From Phaeoceros laevis (lineage: Eukaryota > Anthocerotophyta > Anthocerotopsida > Notothyladales), in the NCBI GenBank assembly GCA_049999765.1, contig JBNGIQ010008317.1, positions 1-20,470 of the forward strand: a stretch of DNA of 20,470 nucleotides, in the 5' to 3' direction. Of this stretch, positions 1 to 7,448 are shown piece after piece; position 1 is the stretch's first letter, and each line of letters starts with the position of its first letter. The position numbers and the translations under genes are program-made. Under the pieces are notes generated by a model. It was not told the origin of the DNA and searched no databases. It saw only the letters and a program-made list of their open reading frames with translations.

Positions 1-310
1 ATCGTTTCCGCATATTCTTCCCATCCACTTGCGGGAACCCACGCTGCACAAAAACTGCAGCCATTGCTGAAAAAACATTTGTCTTTGTGAAAATTTTCCC
101 ACCAATTCTCGTCTTCCTACCAGCACCTGTCAAAATGGCGAAGTTTTCGGGGACCTCTAGCCACTCCACGATCATCTTGTAGTCAGCTGATGCCATGGGC
201 CGCTCTCTTGTAGCAGGTCGACTTGCCGGATTCTGTCTCAAGCCCTGGGTGCTGGAAGGAGTGCTCAAATTTGAGAGCTTGCTTGGTTGTGGGGTCTGTC
301 TGGAATCCAT
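1..310 (-). CDS. Partial SANT/Myb-like (trihelix-like) protein, probably transposon-encoded; continues beyond the window
   Basis: The minus strand is open from an ATG at 308-310 to the window edge, giving 103 codons with no stop. The first ~45 residues are Ser/Thr/Pro/Gln-rich and look disordered (start MDSRQTPQPSKL). A folded-looking segment follows, with key pieces ADYKMIVEWLEVPENF, TGAGRKTRIGGK and, near the edge, VDGKNMRKR. An acidic/aromatic helix, a GxGRKT turn and a basic end resemble the SANT/Myb-like DNA-binding domains of accessory proteins in plant and oomycete DNA transposons. It lies inside the probable transposon end at 1-1004, reading away from the terminus. The family assignment is inference from motif style; the reading frame is directly visible. 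A host transcription factor related to trihelix proteins is the alternative. Confidence 0.5.
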   Translation of the reverse strand, partial: MDSRQTPQPSKLSNLSTPSSTQGLRQNPASRPATRERPMASADYKMIVEWLEVPENFAILTGAGRKTRIGGKIFTKTNVFSAMAAVFVQRGFPQVDGKNMRKR

Positions 311-402
311 TGCAAATACCCAATTTCCTTGCTGCAGGCACAGATGAGCAGATCTCATTAGAACAAAAAATAGTAGGTTGTTAGCAAGAGCAGCAAGTTG
401 CA

Positions 403-458
403 GCAATGTGGAAACTGTGGAATGTGGAAAGCAATGTGGAAACTGTGGAATGTGGAAA
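403..458. repeat. Tandem repeat, 28 bp x 2
   Basis: A 28-bp unit beginning GCAATGTGGAAACTGTGG is repeated without a gap at 403-430 and 431-458. It lies between the partial ORF at 1-310 and a low-complexity stretch, upstream of that ORF on the minus strand. Confidence 0.9.
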
Positions 459-600
459 ATTGAGCAAGCATCAGTCACCGGGAGAAGGATGGCAGTCCCC
501 AAGCAAGAGCAACTGCTCACGCAAGATGGCAGCCCCTAGCAAGAGACGCAGTCGGCAGGGCAAATTGCCCAGCAGCTCGCCAAGTAACCCCCGCCAAGCA

Positions 601-640
601 GCTGGCCTGAGGCTGGCCTGAGGCTGGCCTGAGGCTGGCC
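601..640. repeat. Minisatellite, 11-bp unit x 3.6
   Basis: The unit GCTGGCCTGAG is repeated at 601-611, 612-622 and 623-633, with a partial copy to 640. Looser GCTTGCAGCC-like repeats continue to about 725. Together they create long low-complexity minus-strand reading frames at 471-1040 that are probably not genes. Confidence 0.9.
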
Positions 641-1004
641 AAACAGCTGGCTTGGAGCTGGGGAAGCAGGTTGCAAGCAGCCTCTTGCAACCTTGCGCTT
701 GCAGCCCGCTTGCAGCCTGCTTGTAGCGATCGGGATCGCGAAGTGCAGATGGAGATGGCAGGAAGTGACGGGTGTTTTGAAATCGCGTGAAGCAGCTCGA
801 GCAGGTGAGTGACCGCGCGAGGCTCCTCAAACATCGCGGCGCCCGGATCCAAAACCTGCTTGCGCCCCGTCGAGGCAGCCCAATGGCCCTCTCAAACATC
901 CCGTCGGGGTAAAAAAACACCCCGTCGGGGCCGGCCGTCGCGGCCGTCACGGCCGCGAAGGTCAGGTCGTCGGAGGCGCCGACGGCCCAATGTTTGAGTC
1001 CCCC

Positions 1005-1920
1005 TAATAAAACATTTCTGCCTACTGACGGGCATGTCAAGTACTTCCCCCCTCCTCTTACCCACCGCAGGACGTGGCAGAAAGCTAGAAGCGGACCTGG
1101 ACAGCCTAAAACGACAAGAAGCCCCCAGGGCAGGGCACCACCAGGCTAAGCAGCACCTTCTGCCCTGGCTGCATTGCTTTCACAGCAATAACCACAAAGG
1201 GAAACACTTCCGATTCTGCCCTCATGGCTCAGGGCCCTCATGGCTCAGGTCTAAAGGGAAACCTGACCATGACCGGCCAAGTCACTCTGCTTGGGCCATC
1301 AAACCGCCATCAAACCAAGAGGTCATCCATAGTAAATGTTTCAGCTTGCAAATCAACATGCACAAAACTTCGATTCCCGCTCTTAGGGACACATGACTGA
1401 ACGAAATCACTCAGTCCTGCTGGAAAACTCCTTGACTAAGCGAATCCAGGAAACACTGTACAAAGTGCTACAGCTCGCACAAGGACATTCATGAACGGAT
1501 GGTCAAAATCAGAGAGGCTCGCCTCGCCCATGCTTTCATATCTACATACTGCTGAGAGTACGTCCTCAGCCATTGCGAAGGAATTGCAAAGCTAGCTGTT
1601 ACAGACTAGTGGTCCACAAAAAAGTTCGCTACCAAGGAGAATTCTGAAGCTTGCTAGAGAACAAACAAATCTATTGATCAGCTACTGGTCAGCCATATGA
1701 TTCGTGGAAACCGGCTGATGGTGAGTCTCTTCAAGTACTCCAAAACAAATCACGCCTGCATGCACACCTTTCTTTTTTAGCAACATTCCTGCATGCACAC
1801 CTTGCCCGCAGCATCGGTTGAACTATGAAGAAATCCAGATATATATGCGCGGGGCTCGGAAATTGAGGACGAACGTCATCTTGTTGTCATCTCTATCTCG
1901 TAGGCTAAGCACGCTCTGCA
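1005..1920. other. Intergenic stretch, no supported gene
   Basis: Between the transposon end and the 3' end of the dioxygenase gene I see no recognisable gene. A 120-codon plus-strand frame at 1034-1396 has no domain, is rich in His/Ser/Lys and has no sign of selection; I treat it as chance. A TATATAT run at about 1838-1846 could serve a plus-strand transcript, but nothing coding follows it on that strand. Confidence 0.5.
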
Positions 1921-1923
1921 CCT

Positions 1924-2910
1924 TCAAGCCCAGACGAGCTTCTCGATACGCTGATCCTGGTTAAGCTCCACCTCGCCTTCCTCCAAGGTCCCGTTGCCCT
2001 CCCTGAAGCGCCATGCCCTCCCCATGACCTCCTTGAACCACTCCACAGTCACCTCCCCGGCCATCACTGCGTCAGAGAACGCAGGGCTGCATTTCTCATC
2101 CACCTTCACCGGCTTCAGCGCAACGTCGAGATCCGGCGCAACAAACAGGACAGCAGAGAGCCGACGAACTCCAGGCACGCGCCGCACGCGGTGCCTCACT
2201 GCGCAGATGCGCCCGCCGCTGAGGATGAGCCCGCACCAGCCGGCCAGAAGAACTGTCGCATCTCCGGGAATTGGCACCCAGGTGCCTGGCGCATCCGGAG
2301 CCTCGGCCTCCAGCCCCGCCTGCCCGTCCTGGAATATGATCGCGAATGTGCCGTAGTCCGTGTGCTCCCCGCATCCCTTGGAGCTCGCGGGGGCAGCAGT
2401 GGCAGGAGTGTAATCACAGAGTCGGAAGTTGAAATTCTGTGCCTTGTGCAAGGCAGCCAGGTCGCCTCCGGCCACAACGCTCAGGGCAGAGAGAACTTCA
2501 GGAACGTACTTCCCTGAAATTGCCTGGAAAAAGGCAAGGATCTCCTCAAGGCCATGGCTGGCCAGGCTTGAGCGCACCGCGGCGGGGATGCGGGATATGC
2601 GGCTAGCAGAAAGATCAATAGTCAGCTTTTGATCACAGAGCGTATTCTTGGAGGCGGCTGTTTTGAAGACGCCGCGGGCAGGGTAGCTGGCGTTCAAGGA
2701 TGCAGCGTCTTCCGGAGAGGAACGCAGATAATCAAAGAGCTTTCTGATCGAAGAGAACGGGGCAGGAACTTCGGGTTGGAGGAAGACGATTGCCGGGCTC
2801 AAGAGCTCGGACAGGGTTGGCTTGACGCTGGTGACAGTGAGAGGGGCAGGGTTGGTAGGAGGTCTGATGTCGATGCAGGCAGCCATGGCGGAGGTCTGTG
2901 TTGCCAACAA
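1924..2910 (-). CDS. 2-oxoglutarate/Fe(II)-dependent dioxygenase (plant DOXC-type)
   Basis: An intact 328-aa frame. Members use Fe(II), 2-oxoglutarate and O2 to hydroxylate, desaturate or otherwise oxidise small molecules in the cytosol. The iron triad is visible: H183 and D185 in GCGEHTDYGTFAIIFQDG, and distal H240 in AVRHRV. The 2-oxoglutarate-binding R-x-S is R250-L-S252. The jelly-roll core spans about 155-265; the N-terminal part (about 30-150) is the variable substrate-side region, and the charged C-terminal ~60 residues form the closing helices. Length is normal for the class (300-370) and no intron is needed. Met9 (codon ending at 2886) is an alternative start. It has a TATA-like site upstream (3124-3130) and no obvious partner gene. 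The substrate cannot be deduced: hormone and specialised metabolism are both possible. Confidence 0.88.
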   Translation of the reverse strand: MLATQTSAMAACIDIRPPTNPAPLTVTSVKPTLSELLSPAIVFLQPEVPAPFSSIRKLFDYLRSSPEDAASLNASYPARGVFKTAASKNTLCDQKLTIDLSASRISRIPAAVRSSLASHGLEEILAFFQAISGKYVPEVLSALSVVAGGDLAALHKAQNFNFRLCDYTPATAAPASSKGCGEHTDYGTFAIIFQDGQAGLEAEAPDAPGTWVPIPGDATVLLAGWCGLILSGGRICAVRHRVRRVPGVRRLSAVLFVAPDLDVALKPVKVDEKCSPAFSDAVMAGEVTVEWFKEVMGRAWRFREGNGTLEEGEVELNQDQRIEKLVWA

Positions 2911-3063
2911 GAAAGGAGGAAGGGCAGGCGAGGAGACGAAGGAGAGCGGGCAAGAACCGAAGGGGACAAGGAGACTGGCAGGAGAAAGCTAGGGGGAACG
3001 GGGCGGTGGAACTGGTTACATACCGGGATTCCGGAAAGCGGTGCGTGAGAAAATGAACAGGAG

Positions 3064-3080
3064 TTGACACACGGTGTCAA
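3064..3080. promoter_or_regulatory. Palindromic W-box-like site upstream of the dioxygenase gene
   Basis: TTGACAC-ACG-GTGTCAA is a perfect 7-bp inverted repeat with a 3-bp centre. Each half begins with TTGAC, the core of WRKY-factor W boxes. It lies 154 bp upstream of the dioxygenase ATG, probably in its 5' leader. WRKY control is inference. Confidence 0.4.
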
Positions 3081-3123
3081 GCTATTATCGGACCGAATTA
3101 AAGTGCCAACACGGCTTACACGC

Positions 3124-3130
3124 TTTATAA
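3124..3130 (-). promoter_or_regulatory. Candidate TATA box of the dioxygenase gene
   Basis: TTATAAA on the minus strand, about 215 bp upstream of the dioxygenase ATG. It would place the transcription start near 3095 and give a leader of about 185 nt. It is the best TATA-like match in this upstream region. Confidence 0.4.
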
Positions 3131-3244
3131 GGAAGATAGCGATATGCTTCCACGAAACTAAACTGCCGACATCGAGCAGGTTCTAGAAATATGAGATCGA
3201 AGGCTCAGCTGACTCCAACCCTAAGCTAGCCTGTGATCTAGCCT

Positions 3245-3630
3245 AAACCAAGTCTAGTCATGCACCTAGTAAGCTTTTCTCGAGATAATGCCCTAGTGAA
3301 GGCATCTGCAGGCAGCTAAGTGGTGCTGCAATAATCAAGTGAAATCTCTCCTGACTCCAGCTTCTCACGTACAAAATGACACCTGATGTCGACATGCTTC
3401 GACCTAGCATGGTATGTTGGGTTCTTGGCCAGCTGAATTGCATTCTGATTGTCTGAAAAGACGGCCGTAGCCTTTGATTGAGGATGCCCAGGTTCTCCTA
3501 GAAGTTGTCGCAACCAAATTGCTTCCTTAGTTCCTAGAACTTCCTACTGATGTAGACATGTACTCCTTCAGTGGTTGATAGCACAACACATGCTTGTCTT
3601 TTGCTTTGCCATGAAATAACTTCACCAGAA
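3245..3630 (-). pseudogene. Ty1/copia retrotransposon fragment (RNase H end of the polyprotein)
   Basis: Minus-strand frames read through the hallmarks of the copia RNase H C-terminus in order, with frameshifts between them: SGEVISWQSKRQACVVLSTT near 3575-3615, KEAIWLRQLLG-like coding around 3495-3525, then SDNQNAIQLAKNP, ARSKHVDIRCHFVREK and the terminal ADAFTRAL-like end near 3270-3310. In intact elements this region degrades the RNA strand during reverse transcription. No integrase, reverse transcriptase or long terminal repeats are visible, and at least two frameshifts are needed, so it is a dead remnant. Confidence 0.8.
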
Positions 3631-3649
3631 TCTGCTCAGAAGATGCTGA

Positions 3650-4057
3650 TCAAGTCTTGGACGCACCTGCAAAATTCTGGGGTTGCCTGACCACAAATCT
3701 GAGGACTGGGATGAAGTACTAGTGTCTGCCCTGCCCAAGGATTTGGCAATGAAGATGGCACCTGGGGTGGACTTCGATTGTGCCGATGAGCTTTATGACT
3801 CAGATGGTTCATTTGACGCTGGGTCACCACAATTTCCTGTAGCCGTCGAGTCCTGGGTAGTGGACTTGCAGGTTGCAGGCAACTTTCTGGTTTTTTCTCT
3901 GTCTGTTAATCGCAAGGCCCACGTTGCTGTGTACGATCACCTCTCGGGGACTTGGAAGATTGTTCTCAGTCATTTCTGGGCTGGTAAGGTTACTCAGGCA
4001 CTGTTCCCCTGGGAACTGTTCTGCAAAGCTCTCACCATAAGGGCATTATTTATCTAG
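3650..4057 (+). pseudogene. Unrecognised gene fragment, possibly from an F-box/kelch-type protein
   Basis: A plus-strand frame is open from 3650 to a stop at 4055-4057 but has no ATG near its beginning; the first in-frame ATG is about codon 34, so this is probably an exon or a 5'-truncated gene. The translation has coding character: an acidic stretch (DFDCADELYDSDGSFD), then hydrophobic strands with LVFSLSVNRKAHVAVYDHL and SGTWKIV. The strand-turn-GTW pattern resembles the F-box-associated or kelch region of plant F-box proteins, but it is too short to be sure. Its start abuts the copia fragment on the other strand and its end runs into a locally duplicated segment, consistent with a gene cut by rearrangement. 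Confidence 0.35.
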
Positions 4058-4194
4058 AGCCCAGACCTAGACTTCGGCTTGGAATGTCGGATTGCCCTCC
4101 GAAGTCGACAAGTTGAAGACGCTGTTGAAATGAAGATGCCTGTGACGTCCAACCACGTACCTCGTTCTCTGGCACACACACATACAGTATAGCC

Positions 4195-4562
4195 GTTTCA
4201 TCCAGGTAGCAGAATCTGCTAAGCACTACCATCACTGCTGGGGAATTAGTGTAGTACACGTCACAACTGAAGTTTCCCCACAATGCCATGCTCTTGTGTA
4301 GGCTCCAACCTTGAGCACTTTTGATCAATACATGCTCACAAAGCTGCATTCCCTTAGTGTACAGCTGCTCAACTGAGACATGCAGATGCTTGTGATGCGT
4401 TCGGGTTGTTCAGTGATTAAAGTCTCCCTCAATCAAGAGCTCTTTTGCGTGTGCTGGTTGCTCAATGATGCATTCTGGTTGTTTTGTTATATGCCGTTAT
4501 CCATATGGCTTTTCACATATGTGACCGCCTCGCTGTGGGGCAGTCTATCAAGCAAGCGTAAG
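4195..4562. repeat. Direct repeat, copy 1 (partner 5150-5440)
   Basis: Both copies share, in order: AGCAGAATCTG..., a stretch reading on the minus strand GWSLHK / GNFSCD, GAGCTCCAACCTTGAGCACTTT-type sequence, ATATGCC...CCATATGGCTTTTCACATAT, and GGGGCAGTCTATCAAGCA. The minus-strand coding-like part (CEHVLIKSAQGWSLHKSM) recurs on the plus strand at about 14440-14650 and 18950-19165. It is therefore a mobile or duplicated gene fragment present four times in both orientations. I do not recognise the protein. Confidence 0.75.
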
Positions 4563-4611
4563 CTTTTCTTTTTTATGTTACAATTAGTCAAATACAAATC
4601 TACTGTGTATT

Positions 4612-4616
4612 GCGGG

Positions 4617-4659
<43 letters not shown>

Positions 4660-4684
4660 GCGTGTTCGATCCACGCTCACCGCA
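4612..4684 (+). tRNA. tRNA-Phe (GAA)
   Basis: A 73-nt sequence folding as a complete cloverleaf: acceptor GCGGGGA / TCACCGC, D arm GCTC-AGTTGGGA-GAGC, anticodon arm TCAGA-CTGAAGA-TCTGA, variable AGGTC, T arm GCGTG-TTCGATC-CACGC, discriminator A73. Anticodon GAA (4645-4647) reads UUU/UUC phenylalanine codons in the cytosol. The G5-A68 mismatch in the acceptor stem is, from memory, normal in plant tRNA-Phe. Box A and box B promoters are intact and no CCA is encoded, as usual for a nuclear gene. It sits at the outer end of the left arm of a large inverted repeat whose other arm ends in a damaged copy. Confidence 0.95.
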
Positions 4685-5132
4685 TGTCCGACATTGTAGT
4701 AGCGGCGAAACTTTGCAATGCTCGCATCTAAAATCTTTAGCCAGTTTCTGTCTGCACCAACCAGTGGGATGCTGGACAAACGAATTTCTTATGCTTTGAA
4801 GTTTGAACAACAGAAAGTTCGCCTGGGTGGCAGGACCGTATGGCTGAGACAGCTATTATCAAGTGCGAAGAGGAAAGGCATCCATTTCCAAGCGACCTTG
4901 ACAAACTCGAGGGCCTAGAACACTTGGGAGTCAGCTTCTCGACTTCTGGCCTAGGAATGGCTTAGGCATGTAAGTTACATTGCCAAGCACTTTTCTTCAG
5001 CCTAGAAGAGGAGCCCCCGATTCTGAGGCCACCATCCAGAAAGCAACACAGTGGCAGTTCCAGCAACATGAGTTTCCGGTGGTCTTCCTTCTAGCGCTGT
5101 ACGCAGCTGATTCCCCTTTCGCAAGGTTACAC
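4612..5132 (+). repeat. Left arm of a large inverted repeat (partner 7449-8013)
   Basis: The sequence from the tRNA-Phe gene through CGCAAGGTTACAC is the reverse complement of 7449-8013, with scattered substitutions and small indels. Shared landmarks, inverted, are the tRNA, AGCATAAGAAATCCGTTTGT, CTCGAGGTTGTCAAGGTCGC, CCTAGGCCA, and the GACCACCGGAAACTCATGT box. The arms enclose about 2.3 kb that holds the first secreted cysteine-rich peptide gene. Confidence 0.9.
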
Positions 5133-5149
5133 CAGGTAGTAGAATTTGG

Positions 5150-5440
5150 CTAACCAGACCACGTAGCAGAATCTGGCTATGCCCTACCATCACTGCTGGG
5201 GATGCCCTGCAATTAGTATAGTACAGGTCACAACTGAGCTTCCCCACATAATCTTGTGTGAGCTCCAACCTTGAGCACTTTCAAGCTTTTCACTCAATCA
5301 AGCTTTTGCGCGTGGTGGTTGCTCAGGGATGTTTTGCTATATGCCTGGATGTTTTGTTATACGCCTTCATCCATATCCATGGCTTTTCACATATATGACC
5401 GCCTCTCTGTGGGGCAGTCTATCAAGCATGCACTAAGCTT
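5150..5440. repeat. Direct repeat, copy 2 (partner 4195-4562)
   Basis: This is a diverged copy of 4195-4562 with small indels. It keeps the CCATCACTGCTGGGGA box, the AGCTCCAACCTTGAGCACTTT box and the terminal GTGGGGCAGTCTATCAAGCA box. The minus-strand reading frame is disturbed relative to copy 1. Confidence 0.75.
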
Positions 5441-5787
5441 AATACACACTGCAAACATACGAGAAAAAAAAAGCAATTCTGGAAAAAAGAAATCGTCTAC
5501 TTTGGCAAGGCGAGGTCACGATAGACAGTCATGCTTTCTCATAGAGCTGGGCCCTGGTTGTGGCAGGTTGGAAGATGCAATCAAGTTCCTGACGTGATGT
5601 GAGTCATGTGACGACATGGACGGCCTTCTGGAAAGAAAAAGATGCTACCTTCTTGAGAGACGGCCCAGTGTCCACGTTATGATATTTCTACATAAGGGGT
5701 TTGAACTTTGAACTTGAGTAACAAATAACACTTACCAAGTGTTCCCTAATGCGGAGTAGCCAGCCCAGGAACGAATATAGAGGAATT
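5441..5787. other. Spacer between direct repeat and peptide gene
   Basis: It contains A-rich runs around 5462-5490 and a short plus-strand frame ending near 5597 with no recognisable domain. It lies downstream of the peptide gene on the minus strand, so it probably holds that gene's 3' region. I see no gene. Confidence 0.4.
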
Positions 5788-6153
5788 TCACTTAAAGACG
5801 GGACACGTAAAGAAGAGCGAGTCTATGAGTGTACACCCAGCCTTGGTACTCCCCCCGACACACACAGGGCAGTTGGAGCAGACGCACAATGGAACAGTCA
5901 CCAGATCTGGCGACTGCTCCATATACTGGCACTCCCCTGGCACTCCGCTTCCTCCAGGGACACATCCCACTGCCAAAAACGGGGCGTTCCTCAGTTCTGT
6001 GGGCAAGCTTTTCTTGCAATCGCACCGGCCATTCGTGCATTTACAAGCAGGCAGTACATCAGTCTGTGCGTTGGCTGTCTCCAAAAAATTGAATGCTGCC
6101 GCTGTTACCAGGATCAGAGCTGCAGCCAGAAACAGGGTTTGGAAGGGCGCCAT
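5788..6153 (-). CDS. Small secreted cysteine-rich peptide, copy A (altered ends)
   Basis: A 121-aa frame of a family I do not recognise. Residues 1-29 form a clear signal peptide (hydrophobic LFLAAALILVTAAAF, cleavage probably after ETANA). The mature part has paired cysteines C37-x-C39-x4-C44-x-C46 (PACKCTNGRCDC), then C64, C75, and C90-x-C92-x2-C95-x2-C98 (LCVCSNCPVC). Closely spaced C-x-C and C-x2-C pairs suggest disulfide bonding in the apoplast or metal binding. Two differences from sister copies: the ancestral start is ACG (6179-6181), so translation would begin ten codons later in the frame, and a small indel after C98 removes the shared stop, adding ~20 residues with two more cysteines. 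Best TATA of the family is at 6393-6400. Confidence 0.65.
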   Translation of the reverse strand: MAPFQTLFLAAALILVTAAAFNFLETANAQTDVLPACKCTNGRCDCKKSLPTELRNAPFLAVGCVPGGSGVPGECQYMEQSPDLVTVPLCVCSNCPVCVGGSTKAGCTLIDSLFFTCPVFK

Positions 6154-6392
6154 TGGACTTGCTACTGTGGGAGGCCGCCGTTGCTACCTTCCAGCACAAT
6201 CGTCCAAGATAGCAGCGGTATGGAGCGAGAGGCAGAGCTCTATCCTCTGGAGAGGACTGGAGCAGGAGCGCGCGATCGAGTGTGTGTAAGGCTGGTGACC
6301 AGTATGATGAGCTACTAGCGCTGGCTGGCCTATTTGTAGGCCAACGCCAGCGAATATCAAATATTAATCAAAGCCTTGCTTGGATATATAAA

Positions 6393-6400
6393 CTTTTATA
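6393..6400 (-). promoter_or_regulatory. TATA box of peptide copy A
   Basis: TATAAAAG on the minus strand, about 240 bp upstream of the first usable ATG, inside a block conserved upstream of all three peptide copies. The matching position reads TACAAAAG in copy B (15609-15616) and TATATAAG in copy C (19915-19922). Confidence 0.55.
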
Positions 6401-6557
6401 AAGTGCCCTTTCGCCAAACAAACATTAATCACAGCCTTTTCTGGCCAACCAACCAACCTTAGTTGCACGTTGCACGCAAACGCATCCCGTAACGCGTTTT
6501 GACGAACGGAAGTAACATTAATTAAATACCGGCAACTCGATAAACGAGACTCCTACC

Positions 6558-6954
6558 TCCTACACACACGATTGCGGCGGCAACTATTGGCGTTCCTGAG
6601 GGACTTGCTTGCGCGTCAAGCACCTCCAGTTTGCGCCTCGGTCGGGCACCTCAGAGGGTGATGAGGAAGCCGGCAGGCTTGTCAAAGATGGTGAGGTTCC
6701 CGATATTTATGCTTCACTCTGGTGCACGTGGATGTCTCCAATTCCACATTGGGTCCCAATTTGGTGTGGGCTTCGCTGACCTAATCGTCCTTGAGGTCTT
6801 GTGCCTGACAGGAACTTTGTCATCTCTGCAGGCTTCACCAGCTCTGAACCGCTAAGGCTTTTTGGTGTTTGTTGCAATCTGCAGGGTGGACTTCTTCTGG
6901 AGGGGCTCCTGGCATAAAAAAGTTGTTGGCCGTGGAGTCCCCTGACCCGCAAGA
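6558..6954 (+). repeat. Conserved upstream block, copy A, with exon-like features
   Basis: A ~400-bp block repeated at 15941-16339 and 20254-20470 (cut by the window). On the plus strand it resembles a decayed exon: a frame with DCGGN..., GTCLRVKHLQFAPRSG and SEGDEEAGRLVKDGE, then a splice-donor-like site (GTGAGG at 6691 here, GTGAGT in the other two copies) and acceptor-like TCTCTGCAG|G sites downstream. In this copy the frame has a TGA at 6597-6599. It may be a gene fragment that now forms the far-upstream region of the minus-strand peptide gene. I do not recognise the protein. Confidence 0.5.
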
Positions 6955-6988
6955 AAGATTTCAGCTGCGTTCACGCAGCTGAAATCTT
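6955..6988. repeat. Perfect 15-bp hairpin
   Basis: AAGATTTCAGCTGCG (6955-6969), loop TTCA, then its exact reverse complement (6974-6988). It sits exactly where the second duplicated unit lacks about 690 bp (6955 to ~7640 here versus a direct join near 16335-16340), so it marks an insertion or deletion breakpoint. Confidence 0.9.
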
Positions 6989-7360
6989 CCTTTCGGGCCA
7001 AGAGACTCCGCATTGCTGACCGAAAGGAAAAATTGGTTCCAAAAATTCACGAGTGTAAGTTGATGTATGCTACTTAGTCGATGCATTGTACTTGTGACAT
7101 TCTTTTGCAGTGTAAACGAATATGTAAGCTTTCTCTCCCTGTTCCTGAAAATGCTCAAGCCTGTTCGTGAGCAGGCTAGAAAACCCAGACATTAAGAGCC
7201 TTTTCCCTAGTAAGCACTCTTCAGTTAACAAGGACTGCGCGGGTCAGTGTTGCACCTTGAATGACTCTACTTGTGGATAGATGGCCGAAGAGAAGGTTCC
7301 TCACAACAGTATGCTCTGGCTGTGCAGGAGATGTCTGCCGGGGAGACAAGGTGCTCTTCA

Positions 7361-7395
7361 GCCACGAGGTGTATCCTGAGGATACATCTCGTGGC
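7361..7395. repeat. 16-bp hairpin, one mismatch
   Basis: GCCACGAGGTGTATCC (7361-7376), loop TGA, then the reverse complement (7380-7395) with one mismatch. It lies just outside the right arm of the large inverted repeat, within the segment missing from the second unit. Confidence 0.85.
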
Positions 7396-7448
7396 AACAG
7401 CTCACTTTTGGCTGTGAAAGCTATGGAAAGCAACGGCATCAGCCATAG

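Larger units (their letters stand above)
1..1004 (-). mobile_element. One end of a probable PIF/Harbinger-like DNA transposon
   Basis: Read on the minus strand, GGGGGACTCAAACATTGGG begins at 1004 and is preceded by TTA (1005-1007), which fits the 3-bp TWA target duplication of PIF/Harbinger elements. The 9-mer CTCAAACAT occurs three times near this end: plus strand at 826-834 and 891-899, minus strand at 990-998. GCCCAATG and CCCCGTCG motifs also recur there, resembling subterminal transposase-binding repeats. The only gene-like ORF inside (1-310) is SANT/Myb-like, the second protein type such elements usually carry. The opposite terminus and the transposase are outside the window, so superfamily and even element status are inferred. 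Confidence 0.4.

Noticed and set aside
471-1040. 189-codon minus-strand frame and overlapping frames
   Set aside because: The frame is produced by GC-rich minisatellites (GCTGGCCTGAG, GCTTGCAGCC) and transposon subterminal repeats; the translation is low complexity with no domain.
1034-1396. 120-codon plus-strand frame
   Set aside because: No domain, odd composition and no neighbouring support; treated as chance.
2096-2632. Several frames on both strands within the dioxygenase gene
   Set aside because: They are shadows of the GC-rich dioxygenase coding sequence, which has all catalytic residues in order.
3258-3513. Treating the copia-like frames as a host gene
   Set aside because: The DNQNAIQLAKNP and ARSKHVDIRCHF motifs are diagnostic of copia RNase H, and the region is frameshifted.
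6631-6855. 74-codon plus-strand frame in the conserved upstream block
   Set aside because: It is conserved in copy B only because the DNA is duplicated; it crosses the donor-like site, and another frame has the more gene-like composition.
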